DNA of 32,458 nt from assembly GCA_013389105.1 (NCBI GenBank), contig JACADZ010000085.1, positions 1 through 32,458 on the forward strand, read 5' to 3'. The DNA is from Parvularculaceae bacterium (lineage in GTDB: Bacteria > Pseudomonadota > Alphaproteobacteria > Caulobacterales > Parvularculaceae). The position numbers and the translations under genes are program-made. Below the pieces are notes generated by a model. That model had not been told where the DNA came from. It saw only the letters and a program-made list of their open reading frames with translations, and did no database searches. Position 1 is the first letter of the stretch. Each line of letters opens with the position of its first letter. Shown piece by piece: positions 25,139 to 32,458 of this stretch.

Positions 25139-26432
25139 CGCTGCCGAAATGGGCGGCGTAGCCGCGAGACGCACCCCCTTCAAGAGCGGCGTCGTCTGGA
25201 ATTTCGCAAGCCTGGCGTTTCTTGCTTCGACGGGCGTGTTTCTCAATGTCGTCATTGGCCGCTTCTATGGACCGAGCGACCTCGGCGTCTTCAACATCTG
25301 CTTGGCAGTCTTCATCTTTCTGTCCCAGTTCGGGGCGTTCGGGCTTCAATTCTCCGTGCTGCACGCCGTCGCATCGCGCGAGAAAGAGGGACGGGAAGAG
25401 GTCGCCGACATCGCGTCGGCCGGGCTTGCCGCCGTCATTGCGACATCAAGTGCGGCGACCCTGGCCGGCCTTGCGCTGACGCCGCTTCTACCGCGCGTTT
25501 TCGACGCGCCGCACATCGACGACGCCTTTCTGGCGATGCTGCCCGGTCTCTGGTTCTTCTCGGTCAACAAATATCTGTTCGGAGTCGTCAATGGGGCGCG
25601 GCACATGCGCGTGTTCGCCGCGCTCCAGTCAATGCGCTATGTCTTGTTGCTTGTCGCACTTGCGGCGCTCGTAATTTTGGACGCGCCCGGCTATCTGCTG
25701 ACCTCGGTGTTCACGGTCGCCGAGCTCCTCAATGCGCCCGCGCTCTTCATCTATGCCTCGAGGGCGATCAGCGGCTTCCGGCTTCCGGCGCGCAGGTTGT
25801 GGATCGATCGGCACCTGTCTTATGGCGCTCGCTCCTTTATGAGCGGCGCCATTCTCGAGCTCAACACGCGCGTGGACGTGCTGATTGTCGGCGCCCTGAT
25901 CGGATCTGCGAACGCAGGAATATATTCCGCCGCTTTGCTTGTCGCCGAAGGCATGGGTCAAGCCGTTTTCGTGATGAGGAACAACCTCAATCCGTTGGTC
26001 GCGCGGATGATCGCGGCCCGATCCCGCCGGGCCCTGTTGGCGTTCAGTCGACGCGTCGCGCTAAACTTCACGATGTTCATGGGTGTGGCGAGCGCGGCGG
26101 CGATCATCGCCTATCCGTTCTACATTCGCTGGGGAATGGGCGGCGGCGAATTCCAACTAAGCACGGCGAGCGTCATCATACTGCTTGCGGCCCTAACAGC
26201 CAGCGCCGGGGCCCAATGCTTCGGCATGATCCTCGCTATGGCGGATCGACCGGCTCTGCATACCGTTTATGTCGCCGGCGTTTTGCTCGCCAACATCGCC
26301 ATGAATCTTGTTCTGGTGCCGCTATTCGGAATTGAAGGGTCGGCGCTGGCGACGGGCTTCTCATACCTGCTCGCGGGAGCCGGGGTGGTGGTCCTTGCGC
26401 GCAAGGCGCTCGGACTCCGTATCATCGTGTAG
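25131..26432 (+). CDS. wzx: Polysaccharide flippase, Wzx/MATE-type
   Basis: This family flips undecaprenyl-diphosphate-linked repeat units across the inner membrane. The 433-residue protein is hydrophobic throughout with roughly 12 segments. It shows the family opening VVWNFASLAFLASTGVFLNVVIGRFYGPSDLGVFNICLAVF, followed by FGLQFSVLHAVASREKEG and a second-half repeat of the same plan, LNTRVDVLIVGALIGSANAGIYSAALLVAEGM. The ATG at 25131 overlaps the DUF218 gene; longer in-frame extensions are shadow sequence of that gene. No Wzy polymerase is recognisable in the window. A 110-bp gap with a perfect inverted repeat follows. Confidence 0.9.
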   Translation: MNNAAEMGGVAARRTPFKSGVVWNFASLAFLASTGVFLNVVIGRFYGPSDLGVFNICLAVFIFLSQFGAFGLQFSVLHAVASREKEGREEVADIASAGLAAVIATSSAATLAGLALTPLLPRVFDAPHIDDAFLAMLPGLWFFSVNKYLFGVVNGARHMRVFAALQSMRYVLLLVALAALVILDAPGYLLTSVFTVAELLNAPALFIYASRAISGFRLPARRLWIDRHLSYGARSFMSGAILELNTRVDVLIVGALIGSANAGIYSAALLVAEGMGQAVFVMRNNLNPLVARMIAARSRRALLAFSRRVALNFTMFMGVASAAAIIAYPFYIRWGMGGGEFQLSTASVIILLAALTASAGAQCFGMILAMADRPALHTVYVAGVLLANIAMNLVLVPLFGIEGSALATGFSYLLAGAGVVVLARKALGLRIIV

Positions 26433-26499
26433 GCAGCCCGGGGGCCATGCGCCGCCGGCGCGCTACTTGACACCTAAGGCCGCCGCCTGCAGCTACTTG

Positions 26500-26522
26500 C
26501 TTTGGTCCGCGCCGGACCAAAG
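26500..26522 (+). repeat. Perfect 10-bp inverted repeat before the glutaminase-WbpG fusion gene
   Basis: CTTTGGTCCG (26500-26509) and CGGACCAAAG (26513-26522) flank a 3-nt loop, giving a very stable hairpin or a palindromic protein-binding site. It lies 20 bp before the ATG at 26543 and 67 bp after the wzx stop. A TTGACA hexamer (26467-26472) stands upstream without a clear -10. No T-run follows on either strand, so it is not a standard intrinsic terminator. Confidence 0.75.
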
Positions 26523-26542
26523 TCCAGGGGTGCTCTAAAAGA

Positions 26543-28531
26543 ATGTGCGGAATTTTCGGGCTCGTCGTCGCGCCGGGGCACAAATTCGACCGGGCAGGCT
26601 GGGACAGGGCCGTAAAAGAGCTGTTCCTCCTCTCGGAGTCGAGAGGAAAGGAAGCCGCCGGGATCGCTATTGCGACCGTCGACAGGATCGTCGTGCACAA
26701 AGATTCGGTATCGGCCTCAAGAATGCTGAGGACCGAAGATTACAACCGCGCCGTCGGCAGGGCCTTGAACGGTCATTTTAAGGGCAAGCCGAATGGCGCC
26801 GCGACCGATGATTTTGTCGCCGCGATCGGCCATTGCCGCCTGGTGACGAACGGCTTGCAGGGCATTGATGCCAATAATCAACCGGTGCGGCGCGACGGCG
26901 CCGTCATTGTGCATAACGGTATTGTCGTCAACGTCGATGCGCTTTGGGCCCGGCACAGCAATCTGAAGAATACCGCCGACGTGGACAGCGAGGTCATCGT
27001 CGCGCTGATCGAAAAACGCCGCGCCGCCGGAGCATCGATCGAGGCGGCGATACGGCAGACGTTTGAAGAAGTCTACGGCGAGAGTTCGGTCGCCCTGCTG
27101 TTTCGCGACGTGAACGCGCTCGCGCTCGCGACCAACACAGGATCGCTCTTTGCCGCGCGCGCGCCGAATGATAAGGCGTGGTTCTTCGCCTCCGAAAAAC
27201 ATATCTGCGAGGAGCTCATTTCGGGCCGGCGACGTGTGCCGGCGTTCGAAGGCGCTGAAATCACTCAGGTTCGGGCCGGCGAGGGACTTCTGCTCGACAT
27301 CTCCAGCCTCGCCGTCGGTAAGTTCGGATTGCGTGCCGGAGCAACTTTGCTGATGCCGCAGGTGAGCCCCGGTCTCGGCATGCAGCGGCGCATCGAAGAC
27401 AAGGCGGAGCGGATCGCCGAAGCGCGGAAGAATTTGCGTAGATGCGCGAAATGCGTCCTTCCGGAGACGATGCCTTTCATAGAATTCGACGGCGCGGGAG
27501 TTTGCAACTATTGCCGAAGCCATGAGCCCCTGAGGTTTCAGCCAATTGCCGAGATTGAGGCCGTGTTCGATCGATATCGTTCCAAAGACGGTTCGCCCGA
27601 TTGTCTGGTCGCATTCTCGGGCGGTCGCGACTCCTCCTACGGCTTGCACCTGCTTAAGACAAAGTTCCGCATGACCCCGATCGCGTATACCTACGACTGG
27701 GGGATGGTGACCGACCTGGCGCGGCGCAATCAGGCGCGAATGTGCGGCAAGCTCGGCATTGAGCACATCTGGGTTTCCGCGGACATCAAGAAGAAGCGGG
27801 AGAATATCAGGCTAAACGTCTCGGCCTGGCTGAAAAAGCCAGACCTTGGCATTATTCCGCTGTTCATGGCCGGCGACAAACAATTCTTCAAATATTGCGA
27901 CTCCGTGCTCGAGTCGACAAAACTGCCGCTATCGGTCTGGTGCACCAATCGAATGGAGAAGACCGATTTCAAAACAGGATTTCTCGGCGTGCCGCCGGCG
28001 GACTCGACGATGCGGACACGACCATCCACACAATCGGCTTTCTCGAAGTCAAAGATCGTCTACCAGTACGGCAAGCGCTTTTTGGCCAACCCGGCGCTGA
28101 TCAACCGCTCGATACCCGACACGCTCGACGCGTTCCTTTCGTATTACGGACGCGGTCAGGGTCAACACAGCTTCCTTTTTGACTATCATTCCTGGGACGA
28201 AGACGAGATAAATGAAATCTTGATCTCCGCTTATGACTGGGAGACCGCGAGAGACACGAAATGCACTTGGCGAATCGGCGATGGAACGGCGCCGTTCTAC
28301 AACTATATCTATTTGACCGCCGCTGGATTCACGGAACATGACACCTTCCGGTCAAACCAGATCCGCGAGGGCGTCTTGTCGCGCGAAAGGGCGCTTAGCC
28401 TGATCGAGGAGGAAAATGTCCCTCGGTGGGCATCGATCCGCGAGTATACCCAGATCATAAATATTGATTTCGACGAGACAATTCGAGCGATTGATCGCAT
28501 GCCGAAGTTGTACATGGGCCGCTCGGGCTGA
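26543..28531 (+). CDS. Fused class II glutaminase and WbpG/WbuX-like N-acetyl sugar amidotransferase
   Basis: The 662-residue protein combines two enzymes. Residues 1 to about 255 are a class II (Ntn) glutaminase with nucleophile Cys2 (MCGIFGLVV), GHCRLVTNG (97-105), HNGIVVN (124-130) and DVDSEVIV, all matching the GlmS/PurF-type active site. Residues about 296-662 match the full length of WbpG/PseA/WbuX-type amidotransferases: a Cys4 zinc site (Cys301, Cys304, Cys321, Cys324), PP-loop SGGRDSS (359-365), YTYDWGMVTDLARRNQ, GDKQFFKY and DYHSWDEDEINEIL. The family uses ATP and ammonia to turn an acetamido group into an acetamidino group, with ammonia normally supplied by HisH/HisF-like partners, which are absent here. 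The fused glutaminase would replace them. The substrate is probably a ManNAc3NAcA-type residue. Confidence 0.9.
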   Translation: MCGIFGLVVAPGHKFDRAGWDRAVKELFLLSESRGKEAAGIAIATVDRIVVHKDSVSASRMLRTEDYNRAVGRALNGHFKGKPNGAATDDFVAAIGHCRLVTNGLQGIDANNQPVRRDGAVIVHNGIVVNVDALWARHSNLKNTADVDSEVIVALIEKRRAAGASIEAAIRQTFEEVYGESSVALLFRDVNALALATNTGSLFAARAPNDKAWFFASEKHICEELISGRRRVPAFEGAEITQVRAGEGLLLDISSLAVGKFGLRAGATLLMPQVSPGLGMQRRIEDKAERIAEARKNLRRCAKCVLPETMPFIEFDGAGVCNYCRSHEPLRFQPIAEIEAVFDRYRSKDGSPDCLVAFSGGRDSSYGLHLLKTKFRMTPIAYTYDWGMVTDLARRNQARMCGKLGIEHIWVSADIKKKRENIRLNVSAWLKKPDLGIIPLFMAGDKQFFKYCDSVLESTKLPLSVWCTNRMEKTDFKTGFLGVPPADSTMRTRPSTQSAFSKSKIVYQYGKRFLANPALINRSIPDTLDAFLSYYGRGQGQHSFLFDYHSWDEDEINEILISAYDWETARDTKCTWRIGDGTAPFYNYIYLTAAGFTEHDTFRSNQIREGVLSRERALSLIEEENVPRWASIREYTQIINIDFDETIRAIDRMPKLYMGRSG

Positions 28532-28544
28532 CCATTAGGCTTAC

Positions 28545-29603
28545 ATGCTTACGACGCAGGATACATTACCTCTTGCCGATTTGATTTTAACGGGCTGGCT
28601 ACCCAGCTGGCTGAAGAAGGCTTTGTACCGGGCGAAAGGATATCGCATCGGCAGGAACGTCAAACTGGAGTTCGGCTCTGTCATTGTCGGCAGGTCGGTT
28701 GAAATCGGCGATAAAACCAAAATCGGTCTCCTGACAGTCGTCAGGGGCCGGAACATTAAGATCGGGCCCCGCGTCAAGATCGGCATGATGACTGCGATCG
28801 ATTGCCCGGTGATTGCTATCGGCGAAGGAACGAGGATCAATAATCAGGTTGTCATCGGCGGCATGACCACCCCTGATTCGGCCTTCAAGATCGGTCGAAA
28901 CTGCATCTTGATGGAGTGGTCGTTCGTGAACACAACCCTGCCAGTGACCATCGGCGATGACGTGGGCATTGGCGGCCATTGCCTTTTCTTCACCCATGGC
29001 ATGTGGCCGAACACGTTCGAAGGATTTCCCGCCAAATACGCGCCGATCACCATTGGCGACCAAGCTTGGCTCGCATGGCGCGTTAGCGTTCTTCCAGGCG
29101 TGACGATCGGACCCCGCACGATCATTTCATCCGACGCCTGCGTCGTCAAAGACATTCCTGCGGGCGCGCTTGCAGCCGGGGTGCCGGCCAAACTGATTCA
29201 GGAGAACGAAGCATTTGTTGCTCCGCACGACGCTGTGCGGAACGAAGGTCTCCTACGCCAGTTAATGGTTGAGTTCCAGCGTTGGCTTGATTTTAACGGA
29301 ATCAAGAGCCGTTGGGCTGGCAGATCCGTGATCGAGGTGGAGGGCAGAAAAGGGGTAAGCCACAAGATTTGGTTGCGTGAACCCGGCGCTTCCGACGTCG
29401 GAATGTCGGCGACGCCCGCCGACGTCATCATTTCCTGCGCGTTGCTGGATGAGTCAACTCGCAGCCGTTTCGATGCGGCCCAAACGCCCTGGCTTGATGT
29501 TTCAGGAAAGCGGCGATCCCAGTCGACAAACGACGTTGCAGACGAGGTTGAAAAGTATCTTCAGCGCGCAGGTCTCAGGTTTCTCATGTACTCGACATGG
29601 TGA
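28545..29603 (+). CDS. Hexapeptide-repeat acyltransferase with a C-terminal extra domain
   Basis: Residues about 30-215 of this 352-residue protein are left-handed beta-helix repeats (YRIGRNVKLEFGSVIVG, VEIGDKTKIGLLTVV, VKIGMMTAIDCPVIAIG, VTIGPRTIISSDACVVKDIP). They end in the usual AAGVPAKLI cap, and GGHCLFFTHGMWP carries a likely catalytic histidine. A further 130 residues (QLMVEFQRWLDFNGIKSRW to the end) form an unfamiliar domain. It probably O- or N-acetylates the glycan precursor. It starts 13 bp after the fusion gene and overlaps the next gene by 7 bp, so it belongs to that operon. Confidence 0.83.
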   Translation: MLTTQDTLPLADLILTGWLPSWLKKALYRAKGYRIGRNVKLEFGSVIVGRSVEIGDKTKIGLLTVVRGRNIKIGPRVKIGMMTAIDCPVIAIGEGTRINNQVVIGGMTTPDSAFKIGRNCILMEWSFVNTTLPVTIGDDVGIGGHCLFFTHGMWPNTFEGFPAKYAPITIGDQAWLAWRVSVLPGVTIGPRTIISSDACVVKDIPAGALAAGVPAKLIQENEAFVAPHDAVRNEGLLRQLMVEFQRWLDFNGIKSRWAGRSVIEVEGRKGVSHKIWLREPGASDVGMSATPADVIISCALLDESTRSRFDAAQTPWLDVSGKRRSQSTNDVADEVEKYLQRAGLRFLMYSTW

Positions 29604-30385
29604 TCGGCGAGCGGGATTTTACGTTGCGCTCATATGCGCGAATACTCGCTGCGGCAAAGTCCGCGGGCTACCGGACGACAGCTGTCGTCGACTGGCTTGA
29701 TCATCCGCAGTCAGAAGGTCGTGTCCTCGTGCTCCGGCACGACGTCGACCGCAGTCCCGGGAACGCGCTCGCCATGGCGGAACTGGAAGCGTCCCTTGGC
29801 GTACGATCGTCGTACTACTTCCGGATCGTGGCGGTCTCATTCAATCCCGATGTCGTCAAGCGGATTGCCGAACTCGGCCACGAGATCGGGTACCATTACG
29901 AGGACCTCGCGCGGGCTAGAGGCGATGCGGACCGGGCGATCGCGATGTTCTCGGATGCGCTTTCGCAGCTGCGCGCGCTCGTGCCGATTTACACGATGTG
30001 CATGCACGGGAGTCCCCTTGCGCCTTGGGACAACATGGATCTCTGGAAGACGCACTCCTTCGAGAGCCACGGCGTGCGTGACTGCATCCTCTCCTACGAC
30101 TGGCGCGAATTCGGATATTTCACCGACGCTGGCCGCACTTTCGGCGCTACCGCGGCCAATCTCCGGGATCGGCTTGGGGCGGCGCATGTTTACCCGGAGG
30201 TGCGCTCAAGCACGGACGTTGCTCGCTTCCTGGCCGCGGGACGAGCGGCTCGTGTCATGCTGTCGACCCATCCTGAACGCTGGACGGACCGTCCAGAGGG
30301 CTGGATCATGCAGTGGTTGCGCGATCAAGCGGCTAACGCGGCGAAGCTCGGCTTGCGGATGTTGCGTTCGGGCAAGACTGCCTGA
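29597..30385 (+). CDS. Polysaccharide deacetylase-like protein
   Basis: The 262-residue protein has RVLVLRHDVDRSPGNA (HDVD, 48-51), which corresponds to the metal-binding motif of a NodB-related subgroup. SSYYFRIV, ELGHEIGYHYEDLARARGD (His-containing second motif), CMHGSPLAPWDN and VMLSTHPERW (a third histidine block) follow. It is a cytoplasmic protein with no signal peptide. Such proteins appear in many surface-glycan loci, probably deacetylating an intermediate. The start is ATG 29597 or GTG 29600; both overlap the upstream stop. It is the last gene of this operon and converges with the WbpD-like gene 18 bp away. Confidence 0.8.
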   Translation: MVIGERDFTLRSYARILAAAKSAGYRTTAVVDWLDHPQSEGRVLVLRHDVDRSPGNALAMAELEASLGVRSSYYFRIVAVSFNPDVVKRIAELGHEIGYHYEDLARARGDADRAIAMFSDALSQLRALVPIYTMCMHGSPLAPWDNMDLWKTHSFESHGVRDCILSYDWREFGYFTDAGRTFGATAANLRDRLGAAHVYPEVRSSTDVARFLAAGRAARVMLSTHPERWTDRPEGWIMQWLRDQAANAAKLGLRMLRSGKTA

Positions 30386-30403
30386 GCCGTTCCAAGGCGT
30401 TCC

Positions 30404-31006
30404 TTAACGGGCGGCCGGCGCATCACCCGCCAATCTGAGGGCGCCGCCGATTTCCTCATAGCGCTCGCCCGTCCGCGGGCAGACAAGATCGCGCCGGAGC
30501 ACATCGCCCGAACGGCTGACCCAGCCGATGCGGCGGGCAGGCACCCCCGCCATGAGCGCGAAGGCGGGAACATCTTTCGTCACCACGGCGCCGGCGGCGA
30601 TGAAGCAATACTCACCCAGCACGGTCACTCCCTGAGGCTCACCGCACACAATCGTGGCGTTGGCGCCGATGCTTGCGCCCTTCCGCACGAGTATTCGTCC
30701 AAACTCCGCCTTCCGGTTAACAAAGGCGCGCGGCGTCAACACATTGGTGAAGACGCACGAAGGTCCGCAGAAAACGTCGTCTTCGAGGGTGACGCCTTCA
30801 TAGACCGAGACGTTGTTCTGGATCTTGCAGCCGTCTCCGACCGTCGCCCTCGGACCGATCGCCACGTTCTGACCGATCGAGACGTCGCGGCCGATCCGCG
30901 AATGAGGAAGGACATGCGAGAAGTGCCAGATTTTGGTTCCCTCGCCAATCTCGCAGGGCTGATCAATGACGGCGGTTGGATGGATTTGGGGAGGGTTTTC
31001 TGACAC
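30404..31006 (-). CDS. wbpD: UDP-2-acetamido-3-amino-2,3-dideoxy-glucuronate N-acetyltransferase-like (WbpD-like)
   Basis: Predicted to acetylate the 3-amino group of UDP-GlcNAc3NA with acetyl-CoA, giving UDP-GlcNAc3NAcA. The 200-residue protein is a hexapeptide-repeat enzyme. Its blocks KIWHFSHVLPHSRIG, VSIGQNVAIG, DGCKIQNNVSVYEGVTLED, VFCGPSCVFTNVLTPRAF and ALMAGVPARRIGWVSRSG follow WbpD along its whole length, including the late CPRTGERYEE motif. A GTG at 31006 has GGGTGA 8 nt upstream; a TTG at 31012 is the alternative. It stands alone on the minus strand, divergent from the second AsnB-like gene. The product links functionally with the WbpE-like enzyme at 2968, about 27 kb away. Confidence 0.9.
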   Translation of the reverse strand: MSENPPQIHPTAVIDQPCEIGEGTKIWHFSHVLPHSRIGRDVSIGQNVAIGPRATVGDGCKIQNNVSVYEGVTLEDDVFCGPSCVFTNVLTPRAFVNRKAEFGRILVRKGASIGANATIVCGEPQGVTVLGEYCFIAAGAVVTKDVPAFALMAGVPARRIGWVSRSGDVLRRDLVCPRTGERYEEIGGALRLAGDAPAAR

Positions 31007-31120
31007 CGACAATTCACCCGTGAAGCGACGCCTCCGGCATTACAGCCGGCCCCGACGGGTGACAAGCGCGGCCTGCACGAGAAGACATTCCAAGAGTTTT
31101 GGTGCATCACAATCACGCTC

Positions 31121-32458
31121 ATGTGCGGCCTATTTATCTCGATCGGCGAAGCCCCCGACAAGCGCAGGCTTGACGCCGTCGCTCACCGCGGGCCCGACGG
31201 CGAGGGTTGGCGGGTGTTCGATACTCCGTCCGGCCCGCTCGTCCTCGGCCATCGCCGCCTCAGCATCATCGACATTGATGATCGCGCGGCTCAGCCCATG
31301 AGATCGCCCGATGGCCGCTATTGGCTGATCTATAACGGCGAACTTTACAATTATCTTGAGCTCAGGCGCGAACTCGACGGGTGGGAGTTCCGTACCAAGA
31401 GCGATGCCGAGGTCCTGCTTGCGGCCTATGTCAAGTGGGGGCCGGCCGCGCTTGAGCGCTTCGTCGGCATGTTTGCCCTGGCGATTTTCGACGCCGACGA
31501 GAACCGCCTCTTCATTGCGCGCGACCGCTTCGGTGTAAAGCCGCTGTATTATGCCGTGACCCGGGCTGGCGCTGCGTTCGGATCAGAGATCAAGCAGCTT
31601 AGAGGCTTTCCCGGCCAGTCAGGCCGCGCGAACGCGGAGCGCCTGCGCGACTTTGTCGAGTACGGGCTCATCGATCATCGGGACGAGACCTGCTTTGCGG
31701 ATGTCTTGCCCGTACCCGCCGGCGCCTGCGCGACAATCGATCTTGGCGGCGGCGCGCCTTCTTGGCTGCCGCTGCGGTTCAGCGTCTGGTGGCGGCCGCC
31801 CGAACCTGAAGAAGGGCCTTTGTCCGAAGCCGAGGCGGCGGCGACATTTCGTAGGCTCTTTGAGGAATCGGTGCGTCTGCATATGCGCGCCGACGTCCGG
31901 GTCGGCTCGTGTCTCTCCGGCGGCCTCGACAGCACGTCGATCCTGTGCGCGATGTCGGCGCTCCGCGGGGAAGGCGCGGAGCCGCTCGAAGCCGTCAGCG
32001 CGGTTTTTCCCGGCGCCGACATCGATGAAAGCGCCTTTATCGACCTGGCGTCGCGGCACGCCCGGGCGGCGTCCCGGCGCGAGACGTTCGAGCCCTCGGC
32101 GATCTTCGACGACCTCGACGCGGTTCTGGCCGTGCAGGACGAACCGTACGGTTCGACGAGCATCCACGCGCAGCACCGAGTCTTTCGGCGGGCGAGCGAC
32201 TGCGGCGTGAAGGTGATGCTGGACGGTCAAGGCGCCGACGAGCTCCTTGGAGGGTATCACGGGGCCTTCCACCACCATTATCTGAAGCTGATGCGCTCTT
32301 TTGATATTGGCGGCCTTGCGACCACGCTCGAGGAGCGCCGGCGATGGCACGGGCTTTCCTGGGGCCGCCAGCTTGCGCCTTTCGCAAAGTCGGCGCTGGC
32401 GCGCCTCGCGCCCGGACCGCGAGGCGGCGCGGCCTATCCCGATCCGGTCGGCGCCGCG
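31121..32458 (+). CDS. Second asparagine synthase-like amidotransferase (3' end outside window)
   Basis: The open frame runs 446 codons to the window edge without a stop. The N-terminal glutaminase has Cys2 (MCGLFISIGE), AHRGPDGEG, YNGELYNYLELRREL and FIARDRFGVKPLYY. The synthetase domain begins with PP-loop SGGLDST (266-272), then LDGQGADELLGGYHGAF, the AsnB block contacting the aspartyl or uronate substrate. Only roughly the last 150-200 residues should be missing. Compared with the AsnB-like protein at 12363 the two share motifs but differ widely in sequence, so they are not a recent duplication. It may amidate a uronic acid or supply asparagine. No clear ribosome-binding site is seen before the ATG. 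Confidence 0.9.
   Translation, partial: MCGLFISIGEAPDKRRLDAVAHRGPDGEGWRVFDTPSGPLVLGHRRLSIIDIDDRAAQPMRSPDGRYWLIYNGELYNYLELRRELDGWEFRTKSDAEVLLAAYVKWGPAALERFVGMFALAIFDADENRLFIARDRFGVKPLYYAVTRAGAAFGSEIKQLRGFPGQSGRANAERLRDFVEYGLIDHRDETCFADVLPVPAGACATIDLGGGAPSWLPLRFSVWWRPPEPEEGPLSEAEAAATFRRLFEESVRLHMRADVRVGSCLSGGLDSTSILCAMSALRGEGAEPLEAVSAVFPGADIDESAFIDLASRHARAASRRETFEPSAIFDDLDAVLAVQDEPYGSTSIHAQHRVFRRASDCGVKVMLDGQGADELLGGYHGAFHHHYLKLMRSFDIGGLATTLEERRRWHGLSWGRQLAPFAKSALARLAPGPRGGAAYPDPVGAA

Overview
The window is GC-rich DNA that reads like an alphaproteobacterium. The clues are a class I poly(3-hydroxybutyrate) synthase, an initiator tRNA with the AGG/CCT anticodon-stem variant known from alphaproteobacteria, and serralysin-type RTX repeats. 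A Rhizobiales host (possibly a methylotroph of the Methylocystis/Methylosinus type) is a guess from the PhaC sequence; no database search was possible.

Layout. Positions 1-231 hold the right end of an IS5-like insertion sequence that abuts the phaC stop codon. phaC (minus) and a small lipoprotein gene (plus) are divergent, followed by the initiator tRNA-fMet gene with a recognisable promoter. From 2968 to the end of the window is one large surface-polysaccharide locus. It has a plus-strand operon at 2968-11275 (WbpE-like aminotransferase, deacetylase-like protein, 2-epimerase, hexapeptide acyltransferase, GT4, unknown protein, Wzm and Wzt). Then come a minus-strand pair (AsnB-like amidotransferase and WbpI-like epimerase), a plus-strand pair (WbpA-like UDP-sugar dehydrogenase and GT4), a minus-strand RTX metalloprotease, and a minus-strand GT-C/soluble protein/GT2 operon. 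A plus-strand operon at 24467-30385 follows (DUF218 protein, Wzx-like flippase, glutaminase-WbpG fusion, acyltransferase, deacetylase-like protein). The window ends with a minus-strand WbpD-like acetyltransferase and a second AsnB-like gene cut by the window end.

How the genes fit together. WbpA-, WbpE-, WbpD- and WbpI-like enzymes are the known route from UDP-GlcNAc to UDP-2,3-diacetamido-2,3-dideoxy-uronic acids (GlcNAc3NAcA, then ManNAc3NAcA); only the 3-dehydrogenase WbpB is not seen here. The 662-residue fusion of a class II glutaminase with a WbpG/WbuX-type N-acetyl sugar amidotransferase would then convert an acetamido group to an acetamidino group, without the HisH/HisF-type partners that WbpG normally needs. 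Two AsnB-like proteins could amidate uronic acid carboxylates. The locus therefore looks built to make a nitrogen-rich, partly amidated/amidinated uronic-acid glycan. It encodes components of both ABC-transporter-dependent (Wzm/Wzt) and flippase-dependent (Wzx) export.

The most notable points are the glutaminase-WbpG fusion, the RTX protease with five units repeating every 88 residues, an apparently split GT-C glycosyltransferase, and a perfect 10-bp inverted repeat in front of the fusion gene.
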